A DNA stretch of 64,000 nt, from positions 62,001-126,000 of the forward strand of contig NZ_JAVIFT010000004.1 in the NCBI RefSeq assembly GCF_031157355.1. Direction: 5' to 3'. The position numbers were made by a program, and so were the translations under genes. The notes under the pieces were generated by a model. That model ran no database searches and had not been told where the DNA came from. It was given only the letters and a program-made list of their open reading frames with translations. This document shows positions 25,985-35,222 of this stretch, piece after piece. Origin of the DNA: Hyphomicrobium sp. LHD-15. Lineage in GTDB: Bacteria > Pseudomonadota > Alphaproteobacteria > Rhizobiales > Hyphomicrobiaceae. How positions within the stretch are numbered: the first letter of the stretch is position 1; the number at the start of each line of letters is the position of its first letter.

Positions 25985-26500
25985 TCAGGCCGGGGGCGGG
26001 GCGCCTGCGCAACGCGGAAGATCCGCCGGTGCCTTGGTCCAGGTGAACGATTTGCCGAGCATTTTCACACCGAGATAGCCGGTCACGACCAATTTGTCGG
26101 CTTGGGTGAGCTTCAGCGCTACGCTGTAGGTTTTTCCAGTTTTCGGATCGTAAATCTTGCCGCCGTCAAAGGTGCCGTCCGACATCAAGCCCAGCCCCCA
26201 GAGGATCGGCAGGCCGCAGATCGGGCGATCCTGGTTAGCGGGGTCCGGGTTGTAGCGATCGTGCTTGGCAACGCCTTCCGCATTGAGCGGCTCTTTGAGC
26301 CAAATGATGCGTCCGCACAGGCGATTGGGGTTATCGGCGCAAATGTAAACTTCGACCGCGCCTTGGCCGCTGTCGTCATACCAAACGCCGATCTCGGGGC
26401 GGGCGGCAGCACTCTCGGACGCGAGCGCGACCAGGCCGATCACGAAAACGGGAACAATCCGCGCGGCAGGGCCCAGCAGGGCAAAGATTCTCTGAATCAT
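25985..26500 (-). CDS. DUF2147 domain-containing secreted protein
   Basis: A 171-residue protein with a signal peptide (about 1-31, ending ESAAA). The mature part is a lipocalin-like DUF2147 domain: IGVWYDDSGQGAVEVYIC at its start, a Cys-bearing CGRIIWLKEP strand, then GGKIYDPKTGKTYS and KSFTWTK. Members sit in the periplasm and may bind a small hydrophobic ligand; no activity is established. I choose ATG 26500 because the 24 residues upstream in the open frame are hydrophilic and would bury the signal peptide. AGG lies 6 nt ahead. Convergent with the hydrolase gene. Confidence 0.88.
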   Translation of the reverse strand: MIQRIFALLGPAARIVPVFVIGLVALASESAAARPEIGVWYDDSGQGAVEVYICADNPNRLCGRIIWLKEPLNAEGVAKHDRYNPDPANQDRPICGLPILWGLGLMSDGTFDGGKIYDPKTGKTYSVALKLTQADKLVVTGYLGVKMLGKSFTWTKAPADLPRCAGAPPPA

Positions 26501-26924
26501 GAGGGACCTAATGGCTTGACTAGACTGCTTCCAGGAAAGCGCTTGCGCCGAACGGGTGTCGCTTCGTCGCATGACGTCGACTTTGCAATCAATAACGGCG
26601 AAAACACGGAGCGAAACCGTTATCGATCAAGTGTTGAAGCTCATCAAGAGGACACGAAAAAGACTTACCATCTTTCTGCCCTAGCGCTTTGATTTGAATG
26701 CTTTGGCGCTACAAGGGTAGTGTGTGCCCGCTTTAAAGCCTATATACCGGCTCAATAAACGATCTATGTCAGAACATCAGTGACGGATGAGCGTTATTTG
26801 AGCTCACGAACTTGCCGCGGTGACGGCGCTCCTGCTCTGGTCGATCTCATAGAGACGCACGCTCGTCCGAAGCATGCACGTCCGACGCGCCCTGGCCCCG
26901 CAAACCCGATCGGTTCTTGAGAAG
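26501..26924. other. Intergenic region between DUF2147 and the ABC operon
   Basis: The 424-bp AT-rich divergent control region holds the 6-bp inverted pair TAGCGC...GCGCTA (26683-26712) and a TATATA-like stretch near 26741. It probably holds promoters for both sides. Confidence 0.4.
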
Positions 26925-28055
26925 ATGATTCTTACTCTGGCGTTCCGAAATCTGTTTCACGATCGCATCCGGCTAGCCGTGACGCTGGTGGGCATTCTGT
27001 TCTCCATCGTGCTCGTCGCCATTCAGCTCGGCATGTATCTCGGATCGAGCCGGATGATCACGTCGATGATCGAGCGCTCCAACAGCGATCTGTGGATCAC
27101 GGCCTTCGGCGCCAAGAGCTTCGAGGAAGGCGGCATCCTGCTGACGTCACGGGAGCGGCATCAGGCGCTCGCCACACCCGGCGTCAAGGCGGTGGTGCCG
27201 CTGGTCGTCGCGTTCGCCGAATGGCGCAAACCGGAAGGCGGGTCGACGCGCGTCGTGCTCGTCGGCACCGACGCAGAGGACGGCGCGCTCGAACCCTGGT
27301 CTCTCGTCTCGGGAACCTGGCAGGACATCAAATCTCCCGACGCGATTTCCGCCGACGACACCTATTTCCGCGAGCTCGGCATCAACGGCATCGGCGATAC
27401 GGCTCAGATCGCGATGGGACGCGTGAAGGTGAAGGCGCTGACCCACCGGATCCGCTCGTTCACCCAATCACCCTATGTCTTCACGACGCTCTCGCGCGCG
27501 AGAAGCCTGCTTGGCGCCGAAAGCGACAAGGCGACGTTCTATCTGGTCCAGCTCGAACCGGGCGCAAACCTGGAGACCGTTCGCCACGAGCTTCTGACGC
27601 GGCTCGACGGCGCGGAGGTTCTGACCAAGAACGAGTTCGAGGATCGCAGCCTTCGGCAATGGTTGTTCCGGACCGGCGCGGGTCTCGCGCTCATCGGCGG
27701 CGCGTTGCTCGGCATCCTGGTCGGCACGGTGATCGTCGCGCAGACGCTCTATTCCAGCACCAAGGACCATCTCAACGAGTTCGCTACGCTGCGCGCGCTC
27801 GGCTCGTCCTCGGGCTACATCTATAAGGTCATTCTCGCGCAGGCGGGCTTGAGCGCGGTGATTGGCTACGTTCTCGGCATCCTGATCTCGCTCGGTATAC
27901 TCTACATCAGCCGCAACACGCCGTTGCCGCTGGTTATGACGCCCGGACTCGCCGGGGCCTTGTTCGGCCTCACCCTCTTCATGTCCGCGGTCTCCGCGAT
28001 TTCGGCGATCATCAAAGTGACCCGGATCGATCCAGCCACGGTGTTCAACAGATGA
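26925..28055 (+). CDS. ABC transporter permease, FtsX/DevC type
   Basis: A 376-residue permease with one N-terminal helix (about 18-40), a large periplasmic domain (about 45-265) and three C-terminal helices. This is the MacB/DevC plan. The FtsX signature is visible at the end: FATLRALGSSSGYIYKVILAQAGLSAVIGYVLG. DevBCA-like exporters pass glycolipids or peptides through the envelope together with an outer-membrane TolC-type channel. ATG 26925 (MILTLAFRNLFHDR) matches family N-termini; the frame is open to 26874. It overlaps the ATPase gene by ATGA. No TolC gene is in the window. Confidence 0.88.
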   Translation: MILTLAFRNLFHDRIRLAVTLVGILFSIVLVAIQLGMYLGSSRMITSMIERSNSDLWITAFGAKSFEEGGILLTSRERHQALATPGVKAVVPLVVAFAEWRKPEGGSTRVVLVGTDAEDGALEPWSLVSGTWQDIKSPDAISADDTYFRELGINGIGDTAQIAMGRVKVKALTHRIRSFTQSPYVFTTLSRARSLLGAESDKATFYLVQLEPGANLETVRHELLTRLDGAEVLTKNEFEDRSLRQWLFRTGAGLALIGGALLGILVGTVIVAQTLYSSTKDHLNEFATLRALGSSSGYIYKVILAQAGLSAVIGYVLGILISLGILYISRNTPLPLVMTPGLAGALFGLTLFMSAVSAISAIIKVTRIDPATVFNR

Positions 28056-28801
28056 CGAAACCCGTTCTCGAATGTGAAAACGTCGTCAAGGAGCTCGGCA
28101 AGGGCGCCGGCAAGGTGCGCGCGCTCAAGGGCGTGAACCTGTCGCTCGTCAAAGGCGAGCTGACGCTGCTCATGGGGCCTTCCGGCTCCGGCAAGACCAC
28201 GCTGCTCTCCATTCTCGGCTGCATCCTGACACCGACCTCCGGCACGATCCGCGTCGAGGGCGAGGAAGTTGCCGGAAAGGGGCCCGAAGAGCTCGCGGAG
28301 CTGCGGCGCAAGCACATCGGCTTCATCTTCCAGTCCTACAACCTGTTCCCGACGCTGTCGGCGCTTGAGAACGTGCGCATCGCGCTCGACGTGATCGGGC
28401 GCAAGGGCTACCAGGCCGCGCTGCGCGCCGAGGAAGTGCTGCGGGAGGTCGGGCTCGGGAACCGGCTCAAGAACTATCCGTCGAACCTCTCGGGCGGCGA
28501 GCAGCAGCGCGTTGCGGTGGCACGCGCAATAGCGGCTTCGCCTTCGGTCGTGCTTGCAGACGAGCCGACGGCCGCACTCGACAGCGAAAACGGCCACGCG
28601 GTCATGGCTTTGCTGGCGCGCATCGCCAAGGAGCAGAACCGCAGCGTGCTGGCCGTGACCCACGATCCCCGAACCCTCGGTTACGCCGACCGCGTCGTGC
28701 GCATCGAGGACGGCCTCATCGTCGGCGAGGAGCGCAGGCCACAGGGCCTCGATGCTCCCGAGATCACCGACCTCACAAAAAGGCGCAAAGCAAATGCCTA
28801 A
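28052..28801 (+). CDS. ABC transporter ATP-binding protein, DevA/LolD/MacB type
   Basis: A 249-residue ATPase that powers the adjoining permease. Walker A is GPSGSGKTT (about 44-52), the Q-loop is FIFQSYNLFPT, the signature is LSGGEQQRVA (about 147), Walker B is VVLADEPTAALD, and the H-loop is AVTHDP. It belongs to the MacB/LolD branch, as shown by SYNLFPTLSALENV. The start overlaps the permease stop (ATGA), and its 3' end overlaps the adaptor gene by 8 bp, so the three subunits are made in step. Confidence 0.93.
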   Translation: MTKPVLECENVVKELGKGAGKVRALKGVNLSLVKGELTLLMGPSGSGKTTLLSILGCILTPTSGTIRVEGEEVAGKGPEELAELRRKHIGFIFQSYNLFPTLSALENVRIALDVIGRKGYQAALRAEEVLREVGLGNRLKNYPSNLSGGEQQRVAVARAIAASPSVVLADEPTAALDSENGHAVMALLARIAKEQNRSVLAVTHDPRTLGYADRVVRIEDGLIVGEERRPQGLDAPEITDLTKRRKANA

Positions 28802-29891
28802 AATCGACCCGACATTTTCAGCCGTGACGGCAGCCGCCGTCGCGGCGATAGCGACGAGCGTGATGCTGAACCAGCTGACGCCGCAGCTCGGCCAGAGCGC
28901 GCAGCAGATCGCCAGCGGCAACGCCCAGGCGGCCGACTCCTCGCTGACACGCCCCGTGTGGGCAGCTTCCGCAACCGGCCGCGTCGAGCCCAAGGACGGC
29001 GAAGTGCGCATTTCGGCCGAGGTTCCGGCGCGGATCGTCGACGTGATCGCCAAGACCAACGACAAGGTCACGGCCGGCGAGCTTCTGGTGAAGCTCGACA
29101 GCGACGACCTTCAGCCCAAGCTCACCGCCGCCCGTTCGGAAGCGGATGTGCGCGTCCGCGAGCGCGACGAAGAGGAAGCAACCGGTGTCGCACTCGACCG
29201 CCGCAAAGCAGAGGATGCGGTCAACGCTTCTGAGCGCGCGCACTTCCGCGCCCAGGACGAGCTGGATACGGCGGTTGTCCAAAGCAAAATCGGCGGCGGC
29301 GACGCCAATGCCGTGACTGCCGCCCGCGAGAAACTTACCGAAGCCGACAAGAAACTCGCCGACGATCGCGCCGCGCTTGCGGCCGTTCTGGCGAAGCCCG
29401 GCCTTCCCCTCCCCACGCGTCTCGAGTCCGCGGTTTCGATCGCGCGTACGGACGTCGCCCAGGTCGAGAACGCCATCGAACGTACGCGCGTGCGCGCGCC
29501 TTACGACGGCACCGTGCTCAACGTGTGGGCCAAGGCCGGCGAGATGACCGGTCCCGCTGCGGATCCGGCGCTGCTGCTGTTCGGCGATATTTCGAGCCTT
29601 CGGGTCCGCGCCGAGGTTGAGGAACGCGACGTCACGCGTATCCGCATCGGGCAGCGTGTTGTGGTGCGGGCCGATGCCTTCCCCGACAAGGATTTCGAAG
29701 GCGTCGTCACCCAGCTTGCGCCGGCGCTCGGTTCTCCGCGCATCACCACGCGCGGGCCGCGCCGCCCGAACGACGTGGAAGTTCTGGAAGTCTTGATCTC
29801 GCTCGACGGTACGCCGCCGCTTCTGACCGGCATGCGTGTCGACGCGTTCTTCCGGCACGAGGCATCGGCCTCCGCCACGCCGGCGCGCTGA
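28794..29891 (+). CDS. HlyD/DevB-type periplasmic membrane-fusion protein
   Basis: A 365-residue adaptor with an N-terminal membrane anchor or signal (about 9-28). A biotinyl-lipoyl half domain follows (SATGRVEPKDGEVRISAEVPARI), then a long coiled-coil hairpin at about 105-225 (with the run ARSEADVRVRERDEEEA). The second lipoyl half is RVRAPYDGTVLNVWAKAGEM, and a beta-barrel domain closes the chain. It bridges the inner-membrane ABC pair to an outer-membrane channel. The last gene of the operon, it is followed by a strong bidirectional terminator. Its substrate is unknown. Confidence 0.9.
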   Translation: MPKIDPTFSAVTAAAVAAIATSVMLNQLTPQLGQSAQQIASGNAQAADSSLTRPVWAASATGRVEPKDGEVRISAEVPARIVDVIAKTNDKVTAGELLVKLDSDDLQPKLTAARSEADVRVRERDEEEATGVALDRRKAEDAVNASERAHFRAQDELDTAVVQSKIGGGDANAVTAAREKLTEADKKLADDRAALAAVLAKPGLPLPTRLESAVSIARTDVAQVENAIERTRVRAPYDGTVLNVWAKAGEMTGPAADPALLLFGDISSLRVRAEVEERDVTRIRIGQRVVVRADAFPDKDFEGVVTQLAPALGSPRITTRGPRRPNDVEVLEVLISLDGTPPLLTGMRVDAFFRHEASASATPAR

Positions 29892-29912
29892 TCAGCGTCC
29901 CCAAGCGCACAT

Positions 29913-29953
29913 AAAAAAGCCGGGCGGTCCGACGGGGACGCCCGGCTTTTTTG
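29913..29953. terminator. Bidirectional terminator between the ABC and RND operons
   Basis: AAAAAAGCCGGGCG and CGCCCGGCTTTTTT form a 14-bp stem with a 12-nt loop. The A and T tracts serve both converging operons. Confidence 0.95.
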
Positions 29954-29971
29954 TATCGTGTTTGCTTCTCT

Positions 29972-32900
29972 CTATTCGGCGGCGGAATGGGTAGCCGGGG
30001 GCGCGAGAAGCGGCTGTGCTTGCGGCTGATCGGGCTCGTCAACTTCTCCGAGATGCCGGCTGAACAGACGCCAGATCGCGCTCGCCACGTCGTCCATCAC
30101 CGCGAACACTGCAGGGACGAACAGAAGACTTCCCACGGTCGACGAAATGAGCCCGCCGATGACGGCGATGGCCATCGGAGCCCGGAATTCGCCTCCTGAA
30201 TCGAGCGCGAGCGCCGACGGCAACATGCCGCCGATCATCGCAATCGTCGTCATGACGATCGGGCGGGCGCGCTTGCGTCCGGCATCAATGATCGCTTCGT
30301 CGCGCGGGACGCCGCGGCGGATCTCCTCAACCGCAAAGTCTACGAGCATGATGGCATTCTTGGTCACGACGCCCATCAGCATCAGCAGGCCGATGACAAC
30401 AGGCAGGCTGATGGCGTTGCCCGTCAAGGCAAGAGCTGTGATCGCGCCGCCGATCGAAAGGGGAAGAGAGAAGAGGATGGTGATCGGCAGCAGAAAACTT
30501 GCGAACAACAGAACGAGTACGGCATAGACCATCATCAAGCCGGCACCCATTGCCTGTCCGAAGCTTTCGAACACCTCGCCCATGATTTCGGCTGCGCCGA
30601 ACTGCTTGATCTCGACGCCCGGCGGCAAGCTCTTGGCGGCGGGCAAGGCCATCACGGACGCCACGGCATCGCCGAGCGGCGTTCCAGTCACGAGATCGGC
30701 GCCGAGCACGATGCGGCGTGTGCGGTCGTAGCGGTCGATGGCGGTCGGGCCTTGGCCGTAACCGAACGTGGCGACGGCCGAGAGCGGCACCGACGAGCCC
30801 GAGGCCGTGGTGATCTTGAGTCCCTCGAGTAGCTGACGGTTCTCGCGCGCACCTTCCTTCAACTGCACGCGGATCGGCACCTGCCGATCTCCGACGTCGA
30901 ACTTGGCGAGATTGGCGCCAATGTCGCCGATGGTGGCGATACGCACCGCTTCCGAGATCGCCTCGGTGGTTATGCCCAGTTCGGCTGCGACCTCGGAACG
31001 GGGATAGACGCGCAGCTCGGGACGATCCAGTTCGGCGGTCGAGACGACGTTGACGAGGGTCGGGATGCGCTTGGCCTGGCTGGTCAGTTCGGCCGCCACC
31101 TTGTTGACGGCTTCGCCATCGCGGCCGGTGACGACCAGCTGCAGCTCACGCTGGCCGTCGTCCTGCAGGAAGAAGTAGCGGATGTCAGGGATGTCGGCCA
31201 AGTCGCGGCCGATCTGTTCCTGGATGCGGCTTTGCGGAAGCGCACGCTTTTCCTTCGGGACAAGCGTCACGATCAACGTGGCCTTGCGAACTTCCTCGCC
31301 GCTTCCGAGCAAGGTTCCGCCGATGACGAATACGCTCTCGATATCGGGTCGGGCCTTGATACGACGCGTTACGTTATCGGTTGTTGTTTCGGTATCGGCG
31401 AGCTTGGTTCCGGGCGGAAGTTCGACGCCGAGCAACATGCGGCCACTATCTTCCTGCGGCAGAAAGCCAGACGGCAGCAGATAGAAGCTGCCGATCGATC
31501 CCATAAAGACGAGGATGCCGAGACCGACGGCGGCAAAGTGATGGCGCACAGTCCAGCCGATGACGCGGGTGTAGAACCGCATCAGGCGGCCTTCCTTCTC
31601 GACGTGGTGATGGCTGCGCATGAAATAAGCCGCGAGCAACGGCGTTATCAGTCGCGCGACGAGCAGCGAGAAGAAGACAGCCGCGGCGACCACCAGACCG
31701 AACTGCTTGAAATACTGCCCTGCGATGCCGCCCATGAACGACACCGGCGTAAACACGGCGATGATCGTCATCGTAATGGCGATCACGGCGAGGCCGATTT
31801 CGTCGGCGGCTTCGAGCGAAGCGCGGTACGGAGATTTCCCCATCTGGATATGCCGGACGATGTTCTCGATCTCGACGATGGCGTCGTCGACGAGAATGCC
31901 GGTCACGATGGTGATCGCAAGCAAGCTCACGAGGTTCAGCGAAAAATCCATCGCCGACATGGCCCAGAAGGCGGGAATGATGGACAAGGGAAGCGCGATG
32001 GCCGCGATGACGGTGGCGCGCAGGTCGCGCAGAAAAACGAACACCACGACGATGGCCAGAACCGCGCCTTCCAGCAGCGTCTTCATGGTCGACTGATAGA
32101 CGCCGTACGTGTAGTCGACCGTGTTGTCGATGCGCTGGAGGATGACGTCCGGATAGAGCTTCTGGATCTCCTCGATCTTCTTGGCGGCGGCGGCGGCGAC
32201 CTCGGTGTCGCTCTCGCCCTTGGCACGTGAGATCGAGAAAGCGACGATGCTTTCTCCATCGAGCTTGGCGAACGTGCGCGGCTCCTCGACCTCGTCGGTC
32301 ACGGTTCCGAGCTGATCCAGCCGCACTTTGCGGCCGCCGGGAAGCGCGATCACGGTCTGGGCCAGCTCGGTCACGGTCTCTTTGCTGGCGAGCGTGCGAA
32401 TGGCCTGCTCGCGACCGGCAATCTCTCCGCGACCACCCGCAAGATTGATGTTCGAGGCGCGGACCTGCTGGTTCACGTCGCCGGCGGTCACGCCAAAGGC
32501 CAGCAGCCGGTCGGGATCGAGATTGATCCGGACCTCGCGCAAGACACCGCCCGTCCGCTTCACTTCGGACACGCCCTTCACGCCTTGCAGCAGGCGCACG
32601 AGCGTATCGTCGACGAACCAGGACAGCTCCTCAGGCGTCATCGCAGGTGCGCGCGCCGCGTAGGTCACGACGGGCAGACCCTCGATCTCGACGCGGGTGA
32701 CGACCGGTTCCTCGATGGTGCGCGGCAGGTCGGTGCGGATGCGCTGGACCGCGTCCTTCACGTCGTTCAAGGCGCGGTCCGGGTCGATTTCGAGGCGGAA
32801 CTCGATGGTCGAGACGGACGCGCCTTCGTTCACGGCGGAGGTGACGTGCTTCACGCCATTGATACCGGCGACGGCATCCTCGATCCGCTTGGTGACCTGC

Positions 32901-33082
32901 AGCTCAAGCTCGGACGGCGCCGCGCCCGACTGATAGATTCGGACCTGGATAATCGGGACGTCGATGTTCGGAAAGCGCGTGACGGGCAACGACTGGAAGC
33001 TGTTCAGGCCCAGAACGAGCAGGACCATGAACAGCACCAACGAGGGCACCGGATGGCGGATCGACCATGCGGAGATGTTCAT
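29972..33082 (-). CDS. RND efflux transporter permease (HAE1/AcrB family)
   Basis: A 1036-residue inner-membrane RND pump with the twelve-helix, two-large-loop plan. The N-terminus MNISAWSIRHPVPSLVLFMV and the helix 4 motif VDDAIVEIENI, whose Asp pair carries protons, mark the HAE1 family. It exports drugs, solvents or metabolites with the adaptor encoded just upstream (ATGA overlap) and an outer-membrane factor encoded elsewhere. Glu and His occur in the C-terminal tail but there is no metal-binding run of the CusA kind, so a drug or lipid substrate is more likely. The last gene of tetR-adaptor-pump. Confidence 0.95.
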   Translation of the reverse strand: MNISAWSIRHPVPSLVLFMVLLVLGLNSFQSLPVTRFPNIDVPIIQVRIYQSGAAPSELELQVTKRIEDAVAGINGVKHVTSAVNEGASVSTIEFRLEIDPDRALNDVKDAVQRIRTDLPRTIEEPVVTRVEIEGLPVVTYAARAPAMTPEELSWFVDDTLVRLLQGVKGVSEVKRTGGVLREVRINLDPDRLLAFGVTAGDVNQQVRASNINLAGGRGEIAGREQAIRTLASKETVTELAQTVIALPGGRKVRLDQLGTVTDEVEEPRTFAKLDGESIVAFSISRAKGESDTEVAAAAAKKIEEIQKLYPDVILQRIDNTVDYTYGVYQSTMKTLLEGAVLAIVVVFVFLRDLRATVIAAIALPLSIIPAFWAMSAMDFSLNLVSLLAITIVTGILVDDAIVEIENIVRHIQMGKSPYRASLEAADEIGLAVIAITMTIIAVFTPVSFMGGIAGQYFKQFGLVVAAAVFFSLLVARLITPLLAAYFMRSHHHVEKEGRLMRFYTRVIGWTVRHHFAAVGLGILVFMGSIGSFYLLPSGFLPQEDSGRMLLGVELPPGTKLADTETTTDNVTRRIKARPDIESVFVIGGTLLGSGEEVRKATLIVTLVPKEKRALPQSRIQEQIGRDLADIPDIRYFFLQDDGQRELQLVVTGRDGEAVNKVAAELTSQAKRIPTLVNVVSTAELDRPELRVYPRSEVAAELGITTEAISEAVRIATIGDIGANLAKFDVGDRQVPIRVQLKEGARENRQLLEGLKITTASGSSVPLSAVATFGYGQGPTAIDRYDRTRRIVLGADLVTGTPLGDAVASVMALPAAKSLPPGVEIKQFGAAEIMGEVFESFGQAMGAGLMMVYAVLVLLFASFLLPITILFSLPLSIGGAITALALTGNAISLPVVIGLLMLMGVVTKNAIMLVDFAVEEIRRGVPRDEAIIDAGRKRARPIVMTTIAMIGGMLPSALALDSGGEFRAPMAIAVIGGLISSTVGSLLFVPAVFAVMDDVASAIWRLFSRHLGEVDEPDQPQAQPLLAPPATHSAAE

Positions 33083-34311
33083 TCTCCGACCTCACTGATC
33101 TTGGCCGCAGGCTGAACGGGACGCACCGCATCTCCGTCGCGCAAGAACGTGCCGGCCTTCGAGACGATCAGGTCGCCCTCGGACAGACCGGCCTCGATGG
33201 CGACCATGCCGCCGGTCTCGAGCCCGGTCTTGACCTGGCGGGTCACGACCTTGCCATCGACCACGGCCTGGACGCTCGCGCCGTCATCCGTGTAGAGGAC
33301 GGCCGATAGGGGTACGGCGATGGTGCGGTCGCGCGAGGTCTCGATGGTGCCGCGCCCAAACGAGCCGATCTTGAGATCGGGATTGTTGCCGATGAATATG
33401 CGGACGTGGCCAAGGCGCGTCGCCTTGTCGACCTCGGCTGCGACGAGGCGGACGGTTCCCGTTACCTGGGTGCCGCCGGACGACGTCACGCGCGCCTTCT
33501 GGCCCTGTTTGACCTTCGCAAGATGCGTTTCGGCAACCTCGGCATCGAACTCGATATCGCCGTTCTCGATGATCCGGAACATGGCGTCGCCGCCGGCAAA
33601 CGAATTGCCGAGCGCGAGGCCGCCAATGCGCGCGCCGCGACGGCTGATGATGCCATCGGCCGGAGCGCGAACCTCAGCGTTGCCTCGACGCCAGAGGAGC
33701 TCGCGGCGCTGTGCCTCGACTTGAGTTTTCTCGGCCTCCGTCTGGGCGAGACCACCCCGAGCAAACGAGAGCTGAGATGAGGCGGTTTTGGCAGCCGCCT
33801 CGCGCTGATCGAACACGCTTTCGGACAGATACCTGTCCTTCACGAGCGGCCGGGCGCGTTCGAGCTGCGCCTTGGCTTCGGCAACGCGCGCTTCCATTTC
33901 CGCGACCGTGCTCTTCGCGCGCTCGATGTTGGCGGTTGCGCTTCCGAGAGCGGCTTCGTTCGCGGCGAGCTGCGCTTCAATCTGCTCGGTGACGAGCACG
34001 GCCAGCACGTCGCCTTTCTTGACGCGATCGCCTTCCTCAGCCTTCAGCTCGAGGACGCGCAGTCCGTCGACTTCGGGCGCGACCAGAATCTCTTCGCGCG
34101 CGACGAAGGACCCGGTAACGAGAACGGTCTCGACGAAATCCGACGTCACCGCCTGCACGACGGAGACGGCAGGCGCGGGCGCACCGGCGTGGGCGACGTG
34201 GCCATTCTCGGCTTCAGCATGACGGGCCACGGAGGTCAAGAAGCCCGCCTGATAGGCTGCGACCACAAGGCCGACGAGGCCCAAGGCGATGACAAGAGCA
34301 CGCTTCTTCAT
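33079..34311 (-). CDS. RND efflux periplasmic adaptor subunit
   Basis: A 410-residue adaptor. A membrane or signal segment (about 5-28) is followed by lipoyl half 1 (GSFVAREEILVAPEVDGLRVLELKAEEGDRVKKGDVLA, across about 68-105) and a coiled-coil hairpin (about 110-195). Lipoyl half 2 is RAPADGIISRRGARIGGLA, then come a beta-barrel and a membrane-proximal domain. It docks the RND pump encoded downstream to the outer-membrane channel. Both flanking junctions overlap by ATGA, which shows tight coupling. The variable loop 30-60 contains His residues (RHAEAENGHVAHAG) that might bind a metal; this is speculative. Confidence 0.93.
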   Translation of the reverse strand: MKKRALVIALGLVGLVVAAYQAGFLTSVARHAEAENGHVAHAGAPAPAVSVVQAVTSDFVETVLVTGSFVAREEILVAPEVDGLRVLELKAEEGDRVKKGDVLAVLVTEQIEAQLAANEAALGSATANIERAKSTVAEMEARVAEAKAQLERARPLVKDRYLSESVFDQREAAAKTASSQLSFARGGLAQTEAEKTQVEAQRRELLWRRGNAEVRAPADGIISRRGARIGGLALGNSFAGGDAMFRIIENGDIEFDAEVAETHLAKVKQGQKARVTSSGGTQVTGTVRLVAAEVDKATRLGHVRIFIGNNPDLKIGSFGRGTIETSRDRTIAVPLSAVLYTDDGASVQAVVDGKVVTRQVKTGLETGGMVAIEAGLSEGDLIVSKAGTFLRDGDAVRPVQPAAKISEVGE

Positions 34312-34952
34312 ACGGTGGCCTCGGACTTTGCGGCTTTCGTGGCCACTTGAGGTGGGACTTCGACAGGGTTCAGCAGCGTGCTCACGAGCTTCACGATCAC
34401 GGGAAGTATTTTCTCGACATCGAAATTCCGATCGACGGCATGGCGCCAGAACAAGCCGTCGCCGAGCAGCGAGAGAACCTCCGAAAGCGTACGGGAGTCG
34501 TGTTCCGGCGCTATCTTTCCGTCCTGGCGCGCCTTCTCGAAAATCTGCTCGAAGTTCTGGAGGCAGAAATCATCGACAGAGCGAAAGATCTCGCCCACGG
34601 CGGGATTGCGCGTCGCCTCGCAACCGATCTCGATGCAAAGGACGCGCTTATAGTGCGGCTCCTCGACGGTGTAATGCTCGCCGAGCTTCGCGAGGGCAGA
34701 CAGCAGGTCAGGCGCATCCGTCAGCTCGGCAAGCTTGGACGCGAGCTTGTTGCGATCACGCTCGACGATGCCGGCGATCAACTCTTCCTTCGAGGCAAAA
34801 TAAACATAAAGCGCACCCGGGCTGATGCCGGCCTCTTTGCAGATGTCCTGCATGGTGCAGCGGTGAAAGCCCGCATTCGCGAAGCAACGCTCCGCCGCGT
34901 CGAGGATTCGCTCTCGACGCGCCCTCTGAGTCTCTGGCGTGAGTTTCGGCAT
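34308..34952 (-). CDS. TetR/AcrR family transcriptional regulator
   Basis: A 214-residue repressor. Residues about 10-55 are the TetR HTH (RERILDAAERCFANAGFHRCTMQDICKEAGISPGALYVYFASKEEL, quoted in parts), and the C-terminal ligand domain has the usual helices ending FWRHAVDRNFD. ATG 34952 (MPKLTPETQ) is chosen because CGGAAG lies 8 nt upstream; ATG 34973 is an alternative. It is the first gene of the tetR-adaptor-pump operon, so it should repress its own transcript. The 26-bp palindrome at 35016-35041, just ahead of the gene, is the likely operator. The inducer is not known. Confidence 0.92.
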   Translation of the reverse strand: MPKLTPETQRARRERILDAAERCFANAGFHRCTMQDICKEAGISPGALYVYFASKEELIAGIVERDRNKLASKLAELTDAPDLLSALAKLGEHYTVEEPHYKRVLCIEIGCEATRNPAVGEIFRSVDDFCLQNFEQIFEKARQDGKIAPEHDSRTLSEVLSLLGDGLFWRHAVDRNFDVEKILPVIVKLVSTLLNPVEVPPQVATKAAKSEATV

Positions 34953-35015
34953 GGTTGTCTTCCGGACGGCCATGAACAGTGGCCGACGGGTCGGCCAATC
35001 GCTGTTCCCTTGGAA

Positions 35016-35041
35016 ACAAAACGAATGATCATTTTGTTTGT
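35016..35041. promoter_or_regulatory. Palindromic operator candidate for the efflux operon
   Basis: A 26-bp imperfect palindrome with the perfect 10-bp core AATGATCATT (35024-35033). The 13-nt half sites match at 10 of 13 positions. It lies 64-90 bp upstream of the tetR start. Confidence 0.65.
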
Positions 35042-35222
35042 GTCGGAGGATTGTGGCCCGGTCAAGGCGCAAAATGCCCGCCTGGCGACGGCATATGCTT
35101 TTGATCTTTAACCATTTTGTTCGCCACGCCCGGGCTTTCGGAAGCCTCCCGATTTGGCTGACTGAGGGACAGCGGACAAACCTCGACCGTTGCCCACCTC
35201 GCGAGACCGGGTTTCCGTTATC

